DNA of 12,233 bases, from assembly GCA_027451455.1 (NCBI GenBank), contig DAIDJI010000084.1, positions 1 through 12,233 on the forward strand, given 5' to 3'. Origin of the DNA: Planctomycetales bacterium. GTDB lineage: Bacteria; Planctomycetota; Planctomycetia; Isosphaerales; Isosphaeraceae. The notes beneath the pieces were generated by a model, which was not told the DNA's origin, did no database searches, and worked only from the letters and a program-made list of their open reading frames with translations. Positions 11,073 through 12,233 of the stretch are shown piece by piece. Position numbers and translations under genes: made by a program. Within the stretch, counting starts at the first letter, position 1; the number at the start of each line of letters is the position of its first letter.

Positions 11073-12233
11073 TCAAGGTCCGGTAGCGATGGGGGAAGAA
11101 GCTTTCGAGGTCGGCCAGCTCGTGGGGAGAACTCCGCCGCGCTGGAGGATCACGTGGAGACGTTCGGCCACGCAACGGCCCCATAAGGCACAGCCGAGGG
11201 CCGAAAGGTGGTTGTCGCCGGCCAGTCGTCGGTTATAAAGCGGACTCGGGTTCCCGCCTTTACCCTGAGCCTCCCATTCGAGGCGGACGCGCATGTCCTC
11301 GGTGGCAAACGCTTCGACAGGATAGAAGTAGTGCATGCCTGCGAGTTTGAGTCGATGGGAGACCTGGCCGGGGTAGACGGAGTCGTCGCGGGTTGCGAGA
11401 AGGGCGTCCTCGCCGGGCCAGGGAACGACCAGGCAGGCGATCTCTCGTTGTCGACAGGTTTGAAGAATCCTGTCGAGCCAGTAGCAGGGTTCATCCCAGC
11501 CGTCGCTGGTCTCGTAGGAAAAATCGTTGCCGCAGAGGCTGACGACCACGAAGTTCGGCTTCATTCGGTCGAGGAATTGGAGGAAGGTGAAGTAATACTG
11601 CTCGGTCGAGTAGCCGAGCACGCCCGTGTTCAGGACGGAGGTTCGCAGGCCGGTCCGGCGGGCTAGTTCGCGCTCGAGGCAGATCGAGGGGGTCTGGTCG
11701 TCGCTGACGAGGAGGCCCTGCATCACCGAATCGCCGAGGACGATGCCGCGAAGGCGGGCGGAGAGATCAGGCTCGGGGCCGCGGCAGCCCCACGAATTGG
11801 TCGTCTGGACCGACTCAGGCACCAGCCTTCCGCCCGCCTCGGCGCAGGCGGTGCGGGCCTCGGGGGTGTCGGGGACCTGAAACTGGCAGAGAGCGTCCCG
11901 GAGTGAGAGACCGATCGCCCAGATCGACCGCGTGTTCGGCCGGAGCCGGTACGACCGGCCGTTGTCATCGGGCTCGAAGACGTCCGAGGAAAGGACCAGC
12001 GTTCCGTTATAGTTTCCCCACCGGATCACGCCGGAGTCGGGTGCCATCCCGGTCGACTCGAAGAGTCGGCGGAGTAGGGGACCGCTCAGGCGGATCTCGT
12101 CGGCGAGCGCAGCGCGAGTGCGATCGATCCCGACCTGTCGCTTGAGGTTGGTCTCGGCCTCGATCTCCTCGCGCGTGGGACGCAGACCGACCGTCCATCG
12201 GACGGCCCATCGGGCGCGGTGAACCGCCATCAC
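11073..12233 (-). CDS. SGNH-fold hydrolase (GDSL-like), possibly 5'-partial
   Basis: At least 386 residues; the frame is open to the right edge. A GTG (12233) and ATG (12230) stand at the edge but no upstream sequence is visible to judge them, and no signal peptide or membrane helix follows, so the true start may lie outside. The family hydrolyses or transfers acyl esters, often on polysaccharides. SGNH blocks: nucleophile region VLGDSVMQG (G167-D168-S169), block II Gly in LNTGVLGYST (G204/G207), block III LCGNDFSYE (N236), and D340-x-H342 in AGDNHLSALG as the likely Asp/His pair. Before the domain, YRLRPN and TTNSWGCRGPE (residues about 95-154) form a lead-in also seen in exported SGNH proteins of planctomycetes and others, to my recollection. 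DxH rather than DxxH is like AlgJ/AlgX-type acetyltransferases, but no partner gene is present. Substrate is unknown. Confidence 0.85.
   Translation of the reverse strand: MMAVHRARWAVRWTVGLRPTREEIEAETNLKRQVGIDRTRAALADEIRLSGPLLRRLFESTGMAPDSGVIRWGNYNGTLVLSSDVFEPDDNGRSYRLRPNTRSIWAIGLSLRDALCQFQVPDTPEARTACAEAGGRLVPESVQTTNSWGCRGPEPDLSARLRGIVLGDSVMQGLLVSDDQTPSICLERELARRTGLRTSVLNTGVLGYSTEQYYFTFLQFLDRMKPNFVVVSLCGNDFSYETSDGWDEPCYWLDRILQTCRQREIACLVVPWPGEDALLATRDDSVYPGQVSHRLKLAGMHYFYPVEAFATEDMRVRLEWEAQGKGGNPSPLYNRRLAGDNHLSALGCALWGRCVAERLHVILQRGGVLPTSWPTSKASSPIATGP

Noticed and set aside
1..12233. CRISPR array, insertion sequence or prophage
   Set aside because: No regularly spaced direct repeats, no transposase, integrase or phage structural gene is visible; the repeats present are palindromes in pairs.

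Overview
The window looks like chromosomal DNA from a GC-rich planctomycete, most likely of the Isosphaeraceae type. This is inferred from gene content, not from a marker gene. The main signs are two DUF1559 pseudopilin-like proteins with the H-x9-DG C-terminal motif, a Tat-exported M2 peptidase, an exported Thr/Ser-rich protein of the kind common in planctomycetes, and dispersed palindromes whose translation gives the GQAFQPD string often seen at the ends of spurious planctomycete ORFs. No rRNA, tRNA, CRISPR array, transposase or phage gene is visible.

Layout from left to right. Positions 1-489 (minus) hold the N-terminal part of an exported protein that runs off the left edge. Divergent from it, 799-2652 (plus) encodes a Tat-signal M2 (angiotensin-converting-enzyme-like) dipeptidyl carboxypeptidase with all catalytic motifs. 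Positions 2653-2877 are a non-coding block of palindromic repeats between convergent genes. Positions 2878-3294 (minus) encode a small Gly/Tyr/Pro-rich exported protein. Positions 3444-5648 and 5885-7822 (both minus) encode two paralogous, membrane-anchored von Willebrand factor A (vWA) proteins, separated by a 236-bp spacer with a G-quadruplex-type motif. Positions 8130-8363 (plus) may encode a tiny acidic disordered protein. Positions 8504-9421 and 9729-10664 (minus) encode two DUF1559 proteins; the spacer between them carries a second pair of inverted palindromes. Positions 10665-11072 are non-coding and include a Fur-box-like palindrome next to a TTGACA element. Positions 11073-12233 (minus) encode an SGNH-fold hydrolase that may continue beyond the right edge.

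Taken together this is a cell-envelope neighbourhood: nearly every gene product has a signal peptide, prepilin leader or membrane anchor. The most notable candidate for something undescribed is the vWA pair. Both proteins carry, in their single transmembrane helix, a Ser-x3-His-x6-Leu pattern like that of TonB and TolA, followed by a linker, a vWA domain with intact MIDAS residues and a large family-specific insertion, and a shared C-terminal helical region. This suggests, without proof, vWA proteins coupled to an ExbBD/TolQR-type proton channel. The second notable signal is the repeat family. It occurs as head-to-head pairs with REPIN-like architecture, shows a compensatory change in the stem, and lies at gene ends so that it supplies or overlaps the stop codons of two convergent genes.
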